64,000 bases of DNA from Devosia riboflavina. GTDB lineage: Bacteria; Pseudomonadota; Alphaproteobacteria; Rhizobiales; Devosiaceae. Below are positions 26,390 through 35,501 of this stretch, one piece after another. The DNA lies in the NCBI RefSeq assembly GCF_000743575.1, contig NZ_JQGC01000010.1, forward strand, positions 110,288 through 174,287, written 5' to 3'. The notes under the pieces are model-generated. The model ran no database searches, had not been told where the DNA came from, and was given only the letters and a program-made list of their open reading frames with translations. The number at the start of each line of letters is the position of its first letter. The stretch's first letter is position 1. The translations under genes and the position numbers were made by a program.

Positions 26390-27457
26390 ATGACCGTGGC
26401 CAAGCAGAGACTTGATTGGGTTGACATGGCCAAGGGCCTGTCGATCTTTCTCGTCGTCATCATGTATTGTGCATCGAGCGTTGGCGAGGATACCGGCCAG
26501 ACCGGTTTCCTGCACTGGACCATCGCCTTTGCCATGCCCTTCCGCATGCCCGAATTCTTTCTTATCTCGGGCCTTTTCCTGAGCCAGGTCATCGACCGGC
26601 CATGGCGCGCCTATGCCGACCGGCGCATCGTTCACTATTTTTACTTCTATGCGCTCTGGGCGGTGATCCACATCGTCTTCAAGGTCGCGCTTGTCGGCCG
26701 CGATCCCATGGGCGCGCTGAGCTATCTCGCCTGGGCCGTTGTCGAGCCCTATGGTGTGCTGTGGTTCATCTATATGCTCGGCATCTTCGGGCTGGTCAGC
26801 AAATTGCTGCACCAGTTCAAGGTGCCGCATTGGTCAGCGCTGCTGGTCGGCGCGGTGTTGCAGATGGCGGCAGTTCATACCGGCAGCTATCTCATCGATC
26901 AGTTTTGCGCCTATTTCGTCTATTTCTACGCCGGCTATGTCTTTGCGCCGCAGATTTTCCGCATCGCGGATTGGTCGGCCAGCAATGTCGGCGCGGCGCT
27001 TGGCGTTCTGGCGGCGTGGGCTGTGGTCAATGCGGTGCTCGTCTTTACCCCGGGCTTCCGGCTTGATCCCGTACATATCCAGATGGGTTGGGGCGCCCTG
27101 CCCGGCGTTCACCTTCTCGCCGCGATCGCCGGTGCCGTGGCGATCTGTATCGCCTCGGCGCTTCTCGTACGCCTGCCGTGGATGAATTGGCTGCGCTGGA
27201 TGGGCGGCAAGTCGCTGGTGGTCTATGTCGCCTTCGTGCTGCCCATGGGCATTGCGCGTACGCTGCTGCTGGCCGTCGGTATCGAGGAGCCGAACCTCGT
27301 GAGCCTCATCATCATGGTCGTCGCGGTTGGCTCGCCGCTGGTCCTGTGGTGGATCGCGGAAAAGGTGGGCTTTGGCAAATTCCTGTTCGAGCGTCCCGCC
27401 TGGGCGCATCTGCCGGGTTCGCAATCGGCGCGGCCGGTTGCGGCTCCGGCCGAATAG
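26390..27457 (+). CDS. Acyltransferase family 3 membrane protein
   Basis: 355 residues with ten or more hydrophobic segments. The N-terminus [23 protein letters not shown] replaces the usual RxxxLDxxRGxxxxxVxxxH, and the catalytic-type His of standard members is Tyr/Cys here; the second family Arg region is [18 protein letters not shown]. This pattern is that of the acyltransferase-3/OpgC-like proteins that modify polysaccharides or periplasmic glucans. GGGAGC sits 8 bases before the ATG at 26390. It is inserted between purS and purQ and ends at a terminator, so it is likely a separate unit. Confidence 0.85.
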   Translation: MTVAKQRLDWVDMAKGLSIFLVVIMYCASSVGEDTGQTGFLHWTIAFAMPFRMPEFFLISGLFLSQVIDRPWRAYADRRIVHYFYFYALWAVIHIVFKVALVGRDPMGALSYLAWAVVEPYGVLWFIYMLGIFGLVSKLLHQFKVPHWSALLVGAVLQMAAVHTGSYLIDQFCAYFVYFYAGYVFAPQIFRIADWSASNVGAALGVLAAWAVVNAVLVFTPGFRLDPVHIQMGWGALPGVHLLAAIAGAVAICIASALLVRLPWMNWLRWMGGKSLVVYVAFVLPMGIARTLLLAVGIEEPNLVSLIIMVVAVGSPLVLWWIAEKVGFGKFLFERPAWAHLPGSQSARPVAAPAE

Positions 27458-27484
27458 GCTCTCGTCCATCGACAAGACTGCTTG

Positions 27485-27507
27485 ATCCCCGCGAAAGCGG
27501 GGATTTT
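27485..27507. terminator. Intrinsic terminator after the acyltransferase gene
   Basis: ATCCCCGC-gaaa-GCGGGGAT is a perfect 8-bp stem (27485-27504) followed by TTTTG. It ends the acyltransferase transcript, so purQ, 154 bases further, must have its own promoter. Confidence 0.85.
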
Positions 27508-27660
27508 GCTTTCGTCACATGCAGATGTGCACGAACGGGCGATGTGACCGCCGAAGCACGACCGTCACAAAGTCATGGGGAATGCCGCGGAGCCCTTGCC
27601 TTTTCCGGCAAGACCGATCACAAGGCCTCGCATCAGTTCAGACACAGCAAGGATCGCCCG

Positions 27661-28329
27661 ATGAAGGCCGCCGTCATCGTGTTTCCCGGACTCAATCGCG
27701 ACCGCGACATGATCGCGGCGCTGACCAAGATCGGGGGCGTGGCGCCCGCCGTGGTTTGGCACCAGGATGCCGACATTCCCGATGTCGACCTGATCGTCAT
27801 TCCCGGCGGTTTTTCCTATGGCGATTACCTCCGCTGCGGCGCCATTGCCGCCCGCTCGCCGATGATGGACAAGGTCCGAGAACGCGCCGCCAAGGGCACC
27901 AAGGTTCTCGGCGTCTGTAATGGCTTCCAGATCCTGATCGAGGCGGGCCTGCTGCCGGGCGCCCTGATGCGCAATACCTCGCTCAAATTCGTTTGCCGCG
28001 AAGTGAAGCTTGAAGTCACCAATACCGACAACGCTTTCACGTCAGGCTATGCCAAGGGCCAGATCATCCGCTGCCCGGTGGCCCATCATGACGGCAATTA
28101 TTTTGCCGATGCCGAGACGCTGGCTGCACTTGAAGGCGATGGTCGTGTGGCCTTCCGCTATGCGGCAGGCACCAATCCCAATGGCTCGATCAACAATATC
28201 GCCGGCATTCTCAATGCCGAGAAGAATGTGCTCGGCCTGATGCCGCATCCAGAAAACCTCATCGAAACCGCCCATGGCGGGATCGATGGGCGCGCGCTGT
28301 TTGCAGCGCTTCTCGACAAGGCGGCCTGA
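27661..28329 (+). CDS. purQ: Phosphoribosylformylglycinamidine synthase subunit PurQ (glutaminase)
   Basis: 222 residues. It releases ammonia from glutamine for PurL. The class I glutamine amidotransferase triad is visible: Cys in [17 protein letters not shown], and His and Glu in [27 protein letters not shown] is also family-typical. The frame is open far upstream, but [17 protein letters not shown] is the recognised start. Neighbours are the PfpI gene and purL downstream; purS is separated from it by two genes. Confidence 0.97.
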   Translation: MKAAVIVFPGLNRDRDMIAALTKIGGVAPAVVWHQDADIPDVDLIVIPGGFSYGDYLRCGAIAARSPMMDKVRERAAKGTKVLGVCNGFQILIEAGLLPGALMRNTSLKFVCREVKLEVTNTDNAFTSGYAKGQIIRCPVAHHDGNYFADAETLAALEGDGRVAFRYAAGTNPNGSINNIAGILNAEKNVLGLMPHPENLIETAHGGIDGRALFAALLDKAA

Positions 28330-28362
28330 GGCCAACGGCCTCGATCGCAGTGGGAGAGCAAC

Positions 28363-28974
28363 ATGGTTGATGCAAACAATCCGCTCAATGTCGGCATCGT
28401 CGTCTTTCCCGACGTCGAGGAACTGGACTTCGTCGGCCCCTGGGAAGTCTTCACCATGGCCGCGCAACTTGGCGCGCCGCTCAATGCCTTTACGGTCGCC
28501 TGGCCTGAAAAGGCGCTGCGCTGCGCCAAGGGCCTGCGCATCGAGGCCGACTACGATTTTTCCGACGCCCCACCTGCTGATCTCGTGATCGTGCCCGGCG
28601 GCAAGGGCACGCGCACCATCATCATGGACGACGCCTTTATCGACACGTTGCGCGACTATCTGGCGGCCGCCAAATGGCAAGCGTCGGTGTGCACCGGCGC
28701 GGCGCTGCTGGGCCAAACCGGTTTCCTCGATGGCAAGCGGGCGACGACCAATCACGCCGCCATGGACTGGGTCCGCAGCATGGCCCTGAAGGCCTATTTT
28801 ACGCCGGACGAGCGCTATGTGCGCCACGGCAGCGTCGTCACCAGCGGCGGCGTCTCTGCCGGCATCGATATGTCGCTATGGTTCGTCGGCCACCTTTTCG
28901 GCCATGACCTTGCCCATGAGACGCAGCGCGTCATGGAATATTATCCCGAGCCCCCCTACGGAACGACCCGATGA
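28363..28974 (+). CDS. DJ-1/PfpI family protein
   Basis: 203 residues of the class I amidotransferase-like fold. The nucleophile elbow is [24 protein letters not shown], and an acidic residue in the [15 protein letters not shown] segment forms the partner; this arrangement resembles isonitrile hydratase/ThiJ-type members. The reaction is unknown. It sits between purQ and purL and overlaps the purL ATG by ATGA (28971-28974), so it is cotranslated with FGAM synthase genes, which is unusual. Confidence 0.88.
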   Translation: MVDANNPLNVGIVVFPDVEELDFVGPWEVFTMAAQLGAPLNAFTVAWPEKALRCAKGLRIEADYDFSDAPPADLVIVPGGKGTRTIIMDDAFIDTLRDYLAAAKWQASVCTGAALLGQTGFLDGKRATTNHAAMDWVRSMALKAYFTPDERYVRHGSVVTSGGVSAGIDMSLWFVGHLFGHDLAHETQRVMEYYPEPPYGTTR

Positions 28975-31196
28975 CCCTTCGTAACGACATCGAAATCACC
29001 CCGCAGTTGGTCGCCGACCACGGGCTCAAACCGGATGAATACCAGAAGATTCTCGACCTGATCGGTCGCGAGCCGACCTATACCGAGCTCGGCATTTTCT
29101 CGGCCATGTGGAACGAGCATTGCTCCTACAAGAGCTCGAAGAAGTGGCTGCGCACGTTGCCGACGACCGGGCCGCGCGTGATCCAGGGTCCGGGCGAAAA
29201 TGCCGGTGTCGTCGATATCGGCGACGGTCAGGCCGTCGTCTTCAAAATGGAATCGCACAACCACCCGAGCTTTATCGAGCCCTATCAGGGCGCGGCAACC
29301 GGCGTAGGCGGCATTCTGCGCGACGTTTTCACCATGGGCGCCCGCCCTGTGGCAGCGATGAACGCGCTGCGCTTTGGCGCCCCCGAGCACGAAAAGACCA
29401 AGCACCTGGTGCATGGCGTCGTCGCCGGCGTTGGCGGCTATGGCAATTCCTTCGGCGTGCCGACCGTGGCCGGCGAAGTCGAATTCGACGCGCGCTATAA
29501 TGGCAATAACCTGGTCAACGCCTTCGCGGCCGGCCTCGCCGATACCGACAAGATTTTCTACTCGAAGGCAGAAGGCGTAGGCCTGCCTGTCGTCTATCTC
29601 GGCGCCAAGACTGGCCGTGACGGCGTTGGCGGTGCTACCATGGCTTCGGCCGAATTCGGCGACGACATCGAAGAGAAGCGTCCGACCGTGCAGGTTGGCG
29701 ACCCGTTCACCGAAAAGCGCCTACTAGAAGCCTGCCTTGAGCTGATGGCCACGGGTGCCGTCATTGCCATTCAGGACATGGGTGCTGCCGGCCTGACCTG
29801 CTCCGCCGTCGAAATGGGTGCCAAGGGCGATCTTGGCATCGAACTGAACCTCGACAAGGTGCCGGTGCGCGAAGAGCACATGACGGCCTACGAGATGATG
29901 CTGTCCGAATCCCAGGAGCGCATGCTCATGGTGCTGCATCCGGAAAAGGAACCGGAAGCCCGCGCCGTGTTCGAAAAGTGGGAACTGGATTTTGCCACCG
30001 TCGGCAAGACCACCGACGACCTGCGGTTCCGCGTGCTTTGGCAGGGCGAGGAAGTCGCCAATCTGCCGATCAAGGAACTCGGCGACGAGGCTCCGGAATA
30101 TGATCGTCCCTGGGTCGAGCCAAAGATTCCAGCGGCGCTCGCGGCAGATGACGTGCCGCAGATGGATGTGGCCGAGGCGCTCCTAAAACTCGTTGGCGGC
30201 CATCAGTGCTCGTCGCGCCGCTGGGTCTACGAGCAGTATGACACCATGATCCAGGGCAATAGCGTGCAGCGCCCGGGTGGCGATGCCGGCGTGATCCGTG
30301 TGCTCGGCCACGACAGCAAGGGCCTCGCCTTCACCTCGGACGTCAATCCGCGCTATTGCGAAGCCAACCCCTATGAGGGCGGCAAGCAGGCCGTGGCCGA
30401 GTGCTGGCGTAACCTGACCGCTACCGGTGCGGAACCGCTGGCGGCGACAGACAACCTCAATTTCGGCAATCCCGAACGGCCGGAAATCATGGGGCAATTG
30501 GTGAAAGCCGTGGGCGGTATCGGCGATGCTTGCCGTGCGCTCGATTTCCCGATCGTCTCGGGCAATGTCTCGCTCTACAACGAAACCAATGGCCGCGGCA
30601 TTCTGCCGACCCCGACCATTGGCGGCGTTGGCCTGCTGCCCGATTGGCAGAAGAGCGTCCGTATCGGTTTTGTCGCCGAGGGCCAGCCGATCCTGCTCAT
30701 CGGCGGTCCAGCCGAGCGCGGTTCGCATCTCGGCCAATCGATCTATCTGCGTGATCTCTTCGACCGTCGCGACGGCGATGCGCCGCATGTCGACCTCGCC
30801 GCCGAACGCAAGACGGGCGACTTCGTGCGAAAACTGATCCGTTCCGGTGCGGTTACCGCTTGCCACGATCTTTCCGATGGCGGCCTGGGCGTGGGCCTCG
30901 CCGAAATGGCGATTTCGGGCGGCATCGGCGCGACTGTGGTCGATATCGAAGGCTACGATCCCATTCTGCAGTATTTTGGCGAGGACCAGGGACGCTACCT
31001 CGTGACGCTCAACCTCGACCCGCAGGGCGATGAGATTACGGCGCTCTTCGACCAAGCCAAAGTCTTGGGCATCTATGCCACCTGGATCGGCAGCACGGGC
31101 GGCGCGGACCTCGTTCTGGGTCATGCCAAGCCGGTTTCGGTCTCTGCCCTGACCCAGGCTCACGAGAGCTGGTTCCCCAACTATATGTCGGCTTGA
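28971..31196 (+). CDS. purL: Phosphoribosylformylglycinamidine synthase subunit PurL (small type)
   Basis: 741 residues, the small PurL that works with PurS and PurQ. It converts FGAR to FGAM with ATP and ammonia. Motifs: [54 protein letters not shown] and [15 protein letters not shown], repeated in the second half ([39 protein letters not shown]). A terminator follows. It is coupled to the PfpI gene upstream. Confidence 0.97.
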   Translation: MTLRNDIEITPQLVADHGLKPDEYQKILDLIGREPTYTELGIFSAMWNEHCSYKSSKKWLRTLPTTGPRVIQGPGENAGVVDIGDGQAVVFKMESHNHPSFIEPYQGAATGVGGILRDVFTMGARPVAAMNALRFGAPEHEKTKHLVHGVVAGVGGYGNSFGVPTVAGEVEFDARYNGNNLVNAFAAGLADTDKIFYSKAEGVGLPVVYLGAKTGRDGVGGATMASAEFGDDIEEKRPTVQVGDPFTEKRLLEACLELMATGAVIAIQDMGAAGLTCSAVEMGAKGDLGIELNLDKVPVREEHMTAYEMMLSESQERMLMVLHPEKEPEARAVFEKWELDFATVGKTTDDLRFRVLWQGEEVANLPIKELGDEAPEYDRPWVEPKIPAALAADDVPQMDVAEALLKLVGGHQCSSRRWVYEQYDTMIQGNSVQRPGGDAGVIRVLGHDSKGLAFTSDVNPRYCEANPYEGGKQAVAECWRNLTATGAEPLAATDNLNFGNPERPEIMGQLVKAVGGIGDACRALDFPIVSGNVSLYNETNGRGILPTPTIGGVGLLPDWQKSVRIGFVAEGQPILLIGGPAERGSHLGQSIYLRDLFDRRDGDAPHVDLAAERKTGDFVRKLIRSGAVTACHDLSDGGLGVGLAEMAISGGIGATVVDIEGYDPILQYFGEDQGRYLVTLNLDPQGDEITALFDQAKVLGIYATWIGSTGGADLVLGHAKPVSVSALTQAHESWFPNYMSA

Positions 31197-31226
31197 TTAG
31201 CACTTAGCCGGCCCCTGCCATATGAT

Positions 31227-31265
31227 CGCCGCTCTTTGGTACGCCAAAGGGCGGCGTGGTTTTTT
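31227..31265 (+). terminator. Intrinsic terminator after purL
   Basis: CGCCGC-t-CTTTGG-tacg-CCAAAG-g-GCGGCG (31227-31256) is followed by TGGTTTTTT. It closes the purQ-PfpI-purL unit and overlaps a possible TTG start of the next gene, which is why that gene is taken to begin at the ATG at 31278. Confidence 0.85.
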
Positions 31266-31277
31266 CTGGAGCGTCTG

Positions 31278-31871
31278 ATGAGATCGAAGCGTTTTCTGGC
31301 GATCGTCGTGGGTTTGGGCGCAGCGGCCATGCCGGTTGTAGCGCTCGGCCAGAGCGTCAGCGTTACCCGCTCAATCTTTGCCGACCAGCCCTATACGCTG
31401 ATCTACCCCGAAGTCATGACCGCCACCGGCGGCGCAGGCGAGCCGCTGGTGATCAACCATCCCAATGCGCCACTACAATGCGACCTCACCATTCTGCCGG
31501 TGGAAGACACGCAATGGACCGCCGAGAGCGCGCTTTCGCAAATCGACGAGGCGGCCGTAACAGCATCCTGGGCCGAGACCTTTCCGGGTTTCGTGCTCGG
31601 AAATCGCGGCACCACGCAGTATCAGGACGCGACGGCGCTCTTCTATGAGGGCACCAGCGAAAGCTCGCCGATGAGCGTGCCCGTGACGCTGCTTCACACC
31701 GAAACCGTGGCGTCGGGCCGCGGCTATGCGCTCGACTGCATCTATGCCACGTCGGTTGCCGAGCAGATTCGCCCGCTGGTCGATTTCATCGTGGCCAATT
31801 TTGCCACGCGCTCCGACGCGGAATGCTGCATCGGCGCCACCGCCGAAACGGAACCGGCTCCGGCGCAATAG
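31278..31871 (+). CDS. Secreted protein of unknown function
   Basis: 197 residues. It starts with a signal peptide (MRSKRFLAIVVGLGAAAMPVVALGQ). The mature part is Thr/Ser/Glu-rich with three cysteines (one near residue 67, one near 150 and a CC pair near 184), so disulfides are likely. No domain is recognised. It is probably periplasmic or outer-membrane associated. It follows the purL terminator and precedes bolA by 87 bases. Confidence 0.75.
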   Translation: MRSKRFLAIVVGLGAAAMPVVALGQSVSVTRSIFADQPYTLIYPEVMTATGGAGEPLVINHPNAPLQCDLTILPVEDTQWTAESALSQIDEAAVTASWAETFPGFVLGNRGTTQYQDATALFYEGTSESSPMSVPVTLLHTETVASGRGYALDCIYATSVAEQIRPLVDFIVANFATRSDAECCIGATAETEPAPAQ

Positions 31872-31958
31872 CATCGCCCGATATTGAAGCTGCCGCAGTC
31901 GCGTGCCATATCAGGCACATGCGCCGGAAACGGCAGAAACGAGCACGGGAGACTGCAC

Positions 31959-32192
31959 ATGCCAATGGACGCCACCGAGATCGAGCGCCGCATCAAGGCC
32001 GCCCTGCCCGATGCTGAAATCGAAATTCGCGACCTTGCCGGCGACGGCGACCACTGGGCGGCCTCGGTGATTTCCGAGAGCTTCCGCGGCAAGACCCGCG
32101 TGCAGCAGCACAAGATGGTCTATGATAGCCTGCAGGGCGACATGGGCGGCGCGTTGCATGCGCTGGCCCTGCAAACCAGCATACCCGAATAA
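31959..32192 (+). CDS. bolA: BolA family protein
   Basis: 77 residues with the KH-like BolA fold: EIERRIKAALPDAEIEIRDLAGDGDHWAASVISESFRGKTRVQQHKMVYDSLQ. The conserved invariant His in QQHKMVY is present, the position that ligates Fe-S with a CGFS glutaredoxin. BolA-Grx pairs help assemble or sense Fe-S clusters; grxD is 1.45 kb downstream on the same strand. GGGAGAC precedes the ATG. The next gene follows after 5 bases. Confidence 0.93.
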   Translation: MPMDATEIERRIKAALPDAEIEIRDLAGDGDHWAASVISESFRGKTRVQQHKMVYDSLQGDMGGALHALALQTSIPE

Positions 32193-32197
32193 GCTGC

Positions 32198-32521
32198 ATG
32201 TCGGGCCTGCGCGAGTCGCTCGACCTTATCCGCATGGTTCGGCCCGAGGCCGGCACCGCGGCGCTGGAACATGAAATCGCCGCCGAGCGGGCTAATTCGC
32301 TCGGCGCAGCGGAAGCGCGCGTGATCAAGACACTGAAGGCGCTCGCCGAAGGATCGCTCAACCGGGAACTTGCCCTCGACGATGCCCGGGACGCGGTCTG
32401 GTCCTATTTCGTGCAGCGAGAATTGATCGGCTTCCGCCGCCACGCGGACGTCATTCAAGCGCTCGCCATTCCCGGCGACGTTCTCATCGGGCTCGGAGCG
32501 AAGCCGGCACGGCGGCCATGA
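32198..32521 (+). CDS. DUF6665-like small helical protein
   Basis: 107 residues, mostly helical. TAALEHEIAAERANSLGAAEARVIKTLKALAE and DARDAVWSYFVQRELIGFRRHADVIQALAIPGDVLIGLG resemble the DUF6665 group found in this order (from memory). No catalytic motif is visible. It sits between bolA and the HIT gene with a 5-base gap and an ATGA overlap. Confidence 0.7.
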   Translation: MSGLRESLDLIRMVRPEAGTAALEHEIAAERANSLGAAEARVIKTLKALAEGSLNRELALDDARDAVWSYFVQRELIGFRRHADVIQALAIPGDVLIGLGAKPARRP

Positions 32522-32901
32522 CCGAGCCGGGTTGCAGGTTCTGCCGGGCCAATGGCCTGTTGTCCGACAGTGTTATCCTCGAAACGCGGCACTTTTATCT
32601 TCTGCCCAGCCTCGATCCCACCTTGCAGCGCGCCGGCATGATCGTGCCCCACCGCCACAGCGAAAATCCGTTCGAGATGACGCCGGAAGAATGGGCCGAT
32701 TTCGGCCCGGCACTTGCTGCCTCCCGCGAGCATTTTGCCGCTCTTGAGCCCGATGGCTACACGCTGGGATGGAATGTGGGTGCCGTCGGAGGACAGAACG
32801 TGTTCCACACACACCTTCACATCATTCCGCGCTTTGCCGGCGAGCCGCTCGAAGGCAAGGGCATCCGATATGCCTTCAAGCAACAGCGAGTTGGCACGTG
32901 A
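32518..32901 (+). CDS. HIT family (histidine triad) protein
   Basis: 127 residues. The triad motif is HTHLHIIP, with the usual upstream IVPHRHSENPFEMTPEEWADFGPAL. It starts with a cysteine pair CRFCRANG that may bind metal as in some HIT enzymes. HIT proteins hydrolyse nucleoside phosphoramidates or dinucleotides. It overlaps its upstream neighbour by ATGA and the downstream HAD gene by GTGA, making a four-gene coupled chain after bolA. Confidence 0.92.
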   Translation: MTEPGCRFCRANGLLSDSVILETRHFYLLPSLDPTLQRAGMIVPHRHSENPFEMTPEEWADFGPALAASREHFAALEPDGYTLGWNVGAVGGQNVFHTHLHIIPRFAGEPLEGKGIRYAFKQQRVGT

Positions 32902-33533
32902 CACGTGCGGTGATCTTCGACGTCGATGGCGTGCTTGTTCACGGCTATCACGCCCGGCCCGACCTGCACGAAAGTTTTGATGACAAGCTCCGCGCCCTCG
33001 GCATCAATGCCGAGCGTTTCCAGCGGGAATTCATCCACGACATCTTCATGAAGCGTGTCTTGATTGGTGAGGTGCCCATGATCGAGGCGCTCGACCGGCG
33101 CCTAAAGGCCTTTGGCTACAAGGGCTCGACGATGGCCGTGCACGATCTCTGGATGAGCCACGACTGTTTTCCCAACTCGCCCATGATCGACACAGTTCGA
33201 AAGCTGAAGGCGCATCCAGACGTAAAACTCTATCTCGCCACCAACCAGGACCACAGCCGAGCGCAGTTTCTCTGGCAGTCCCTTGGCCTAAGGGACCTGT
33301 TCGAAGACATGTTCTATTCGGCCCGATTTGGTCGCACCAAGGCGCATAAGAAGTTCTACGAGATGGCCGAAGCGCACATGCCCGTGTCCGACCTGCCGCC
33401 GATATTTTTCGACGACACGCCTAAAGTTGTCGATGCAGCGCGAAAGCATGGCTGGGACGCAGTGCTGTTTGGTACGCTCGACGATTGTACCACGCATCCC
33501 TGGATCGCCGAGCGCCTCGGGACGACGCAGTAA
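32898..33533 (+). CDS. HAD family hydrolase
   Basis: 211 residues from a GTG start that overlaps the HIT stop (GTGA). Motif I is FDVDGVLVHG (nucleophile Asp and acid Asp), motif II LATNQDHSR, motif III Lys in SARFGRTKAHKKFY, motif IV FFDDTPKVVDAA. It therefore is a competent phosphatase or related enzyme with an all-helical cap of about 70 residues. The substrate is unknown. Confidence 0.88.
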   Translation: MTRAVIFDVDGVLVHGYHARPDLHESFDDKLRALGINAERFQREFIHDIFMKRVLIGEVPMIEALDRRLKAFGYKGSTMAVHDLWMSHDCFPNSPMIDTVRKLKAHPDVKLYLATNQDHSRAQFLWQSLGLRDLFEDMFYSARFGRTKAHKKFYEMAEAHMPVSDLPPIFFDDTPKVVDAARKHGWDAVLFGTLDDCTTHPWIAERLGTTQ

Positions 33534-33643
33534 CAAACATCGCCATCCGCCGATGGCTGATCTCGACAGCGCCACAGTCCTGTCCTATTTAGTGACTGAG
33601 TTCCGCCGGGCCTTGACCCCGGTTTACTGAAAGGCTCCTCCCC

Positions 33644-33979
33644 ATGACCGATATCAACGCCTTTATCGATGAGAAGGTGAAGAACAACGACGTGTTCCTC
33701 TTCATGAAGGGCACGCCCGATTTTCCGCAGTGCGGCTTCTCCGGCCAGGTCGTTCAGATCCTGAGCTATCTCGGCGTCGACTATGACAGCGCCAACGTGC
33801 TCGAAAGCCCAGAACTGCGCGATGGCATCAAGGCCTATTCCAACTGGCCGACCATTCCGCAGCTCTATGTGAAGGGTGAATTCATCGGCGGCGCCGACAT
33901 CACCCGCGAAATGTTCCAGTCGGGCGAATTGCAGACGCACCTGCAGCAGGCCGGCATCGCGGTCAAGCAGAGCGCCTGA
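33644..33979 (+). CDS. grxD: Monothiol glutaredoxin, CGFS type (Grx4)
   Basis: 111 residues. The active site is CGFS (FPQCGFSGQVVQIL), with the TIPQLYVKGEFIGGADI glutathione-binding segment. CGFS glutaredoxins carry [2Fe-2S] clusters in complex with BolA. It is the last gene of the bolA-to-grxD run and is followed by a terminator. The 110 bases before it hold no gene. Confidence 0.95.
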   Translation: MTDINAFIDEKVKNNDVFLFMKGTPDFPQCGFSGQVVQILSYLGVDYDSANVLESPELRDGIKAYSNWPTIPQLYVKGEFIGGADITREMFQSGELQTHLQQAGIAVKQSA

Positions 33980-34001
33980 TCGCTCGCTTTTCGAGAATTT
34001 G

Positions 34002-34033
34002 AAGGCCCTGCCCTAGCCCGGCGGGGCCTTTTG
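34002..34033 (+). terminator. Intrinsic terminator after grxD
   Basis: AAGGCCC ... GGGCCTT with an inner TGCC/GGCG extension (34002-34030) and a T-run after the stem. Confidence 0.82.
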
Positions 34034-34161
34034 CTTTGGGAGCGCGTTCGAGCTTTGGCAGACCAAGTCATCACGGGAACTGATGAGGCCCATTCGAGAA
34101 TATCGCTTTGCGTGATGAGGGCTCGGGCGTACTAAAAGCACCTAATATCCGGATGCTTCCC

Positions 34162-35379
34162 ATGAACACTTCCGCCCTTCGCCCCGCAGTGCCACTGCTC
34201 GTCCTGATCATCGCCGGCTGCATGGTCGCGGCCATCGGCAATGGTGTCCGCACCAGTTTTGGCCTCTTCACGCTGCCGATGACCGGCGATCTCGGCCTCA
34301 GCCGCGAAGGCTGGGGCATGGCCATGGCGATCCAGAACCTCGCCTGGGGTATCGCGCAGCCTTTTGCCGGCGCCTATGCCGACCGGGTCGGCACGGGCCG
34401 GACCATCGCTATCGGCGCTGCCGTCTATGCGCTGGGTGTCTTCGGCATGGCCTTCTCGCCGTCTGCCAGCATGCTCTCGCTCACGGCGGGCATTGTCACA
34501 GGCGTCGGCATTGCCGTCTGTTCCTTCTCGGTGGTCATGGCGGCCTTCGGCCGCTCGGTGCCGATGGAAAAGCGCTCGCTGATCTTTGGCGTCGCCACCG
34601 CCGCTTCGTCCTTCGGCCAGTTCGCCTTTGCGCCGATCAGCCAGGGCTTCATCAATGCCTTTGGTTGGCAGTCCGCCCTGATCTATCTCGGCATGGCGCT
34701 ACTGCTGATCATTCCGCTCAGCTATGCCCTGCGTGGCCGCACCGAAAATCCGGTCGGTCACGCCGATCTGCCCTTCATGGAAGCGCTGGCAAAGGCCTGG
34801 GGCCATGGCTCCTATCGGCTCCTCGTGATCGGCTTCTTCGTCTGCGGCTTCCACCTGGCCTTCATCAACGTGCACATGCCGGCCTATCTGGTGCAGTGCG
34901 GGCTTTCGCCTGAAGTCGGTAGCTGGACGATTGCGGTCATTGGCCTCTTCAACATCGTTGGGTCGCTGCTGGCCGGCTATCTCGGCGGCAAGCTGCCCAA
35001 GCAGTTGCTGCTGGCATCGATCTATTTTCTGCGAGCCCTGGCCATCGGTCTCTTCCTGCTGATTCCGGTCAGCGAAGTGACGGCCTATGCCTTCGCAGCC
35101 GCCATGGGTCTGCTCTGGCTCTCGACCGTGCCGCTGACGGCGGGCCTCGTGACCCTGTTCTTCGGCGCGCGTTATATGGGCATGCTCTATGGCGTCGCTT
35201 TCTTCAGCCACCAGCTCGGTTCTTTCGTGGGCGTCTGGCTTGGCGGCTTCGCCTTCGACATGACCGGCTCCTATGCGCTGGTCTGGTATCTAGGCATTGT
35301 GCTGGGCCTCGCCTCCGCGGCGCTGCACATTCCGATCAACGAGCGCAGCGTGCCCAACTTCTCGCTGAGGCCCGCCTGA
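34162..35379 (+). CDS. MFS transporter (OxlT/monocarboxylate-like or Cyc-type)
   Basis: About 405 residues with 12 hydrophobic segments. The first loop ADRVGTGRTIAIG substitutes for motif A, and the WGMAMAIQNLAWGIAQPFAG stretch is typical of the 'MFS transporter' group near the oxalate/formate antiporters. Substrate unknown. Alternative ATGs at 34153 and 34108 add short unrelated segments. It stands alone between two terminators. Confidence 0.85.
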   Translation: MNTSALRPAVPLLVLIIAGCMVAAIGNGVRTSFGLFTLPMTGDLGLSREGWGMAMAIQNLAWGIAQPFAGAYADRVGTGRTIAIGAAVYALGVFGMAFSPSASMLSLTAGIVTGVGIAVCSFSVVMAAFGRSVPMEKRSLIFGVATAASSFGQFAFAPISQGFINAFGWQSALIYLGMALLLIIPLSYALRGRTENPVGHADLPFMEALAKAWGHGSYRLLVIGFFVCGFHLAFINVHMPAYLVQCGLSPEVGSWTIAVIGLFNIVGSLLAGYLGGKLPKQLLLASIYFLRALAIGLFLLIPVSEVTAYAFAAAMGLLWLSTVPLTAGLVTLFFGARYMGMLYGVAFFSHQLGSFVGVWLGGFAFDMTGSYALVWYLGIVLGLASAALHIPINERSVPNFSLRPA

Positions 35380-35426
35380 GGACAAATTTTCAATTATCGT
35401 CATTTGACGATACAGACTTGCCAATG

Positions 35427-35460
35427 CGGCCGGACAGGTTCATGGTCCGGCCGTAATTTT
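35427..35460 (+). terminator. Intrinsic terminator after the MFS gene
   Basis: CGGCCGGAC ... GTCCGGCCG (35427-35453), a perfect 9-bp stem with a 9-base loop, followed by TAATTTT. Confidence 0.88.
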
Positions 35461-35501
35461 GCCGCCCCTTCCCCTGGGCGCCCTCATACTGAGCAATAAT
35501 C

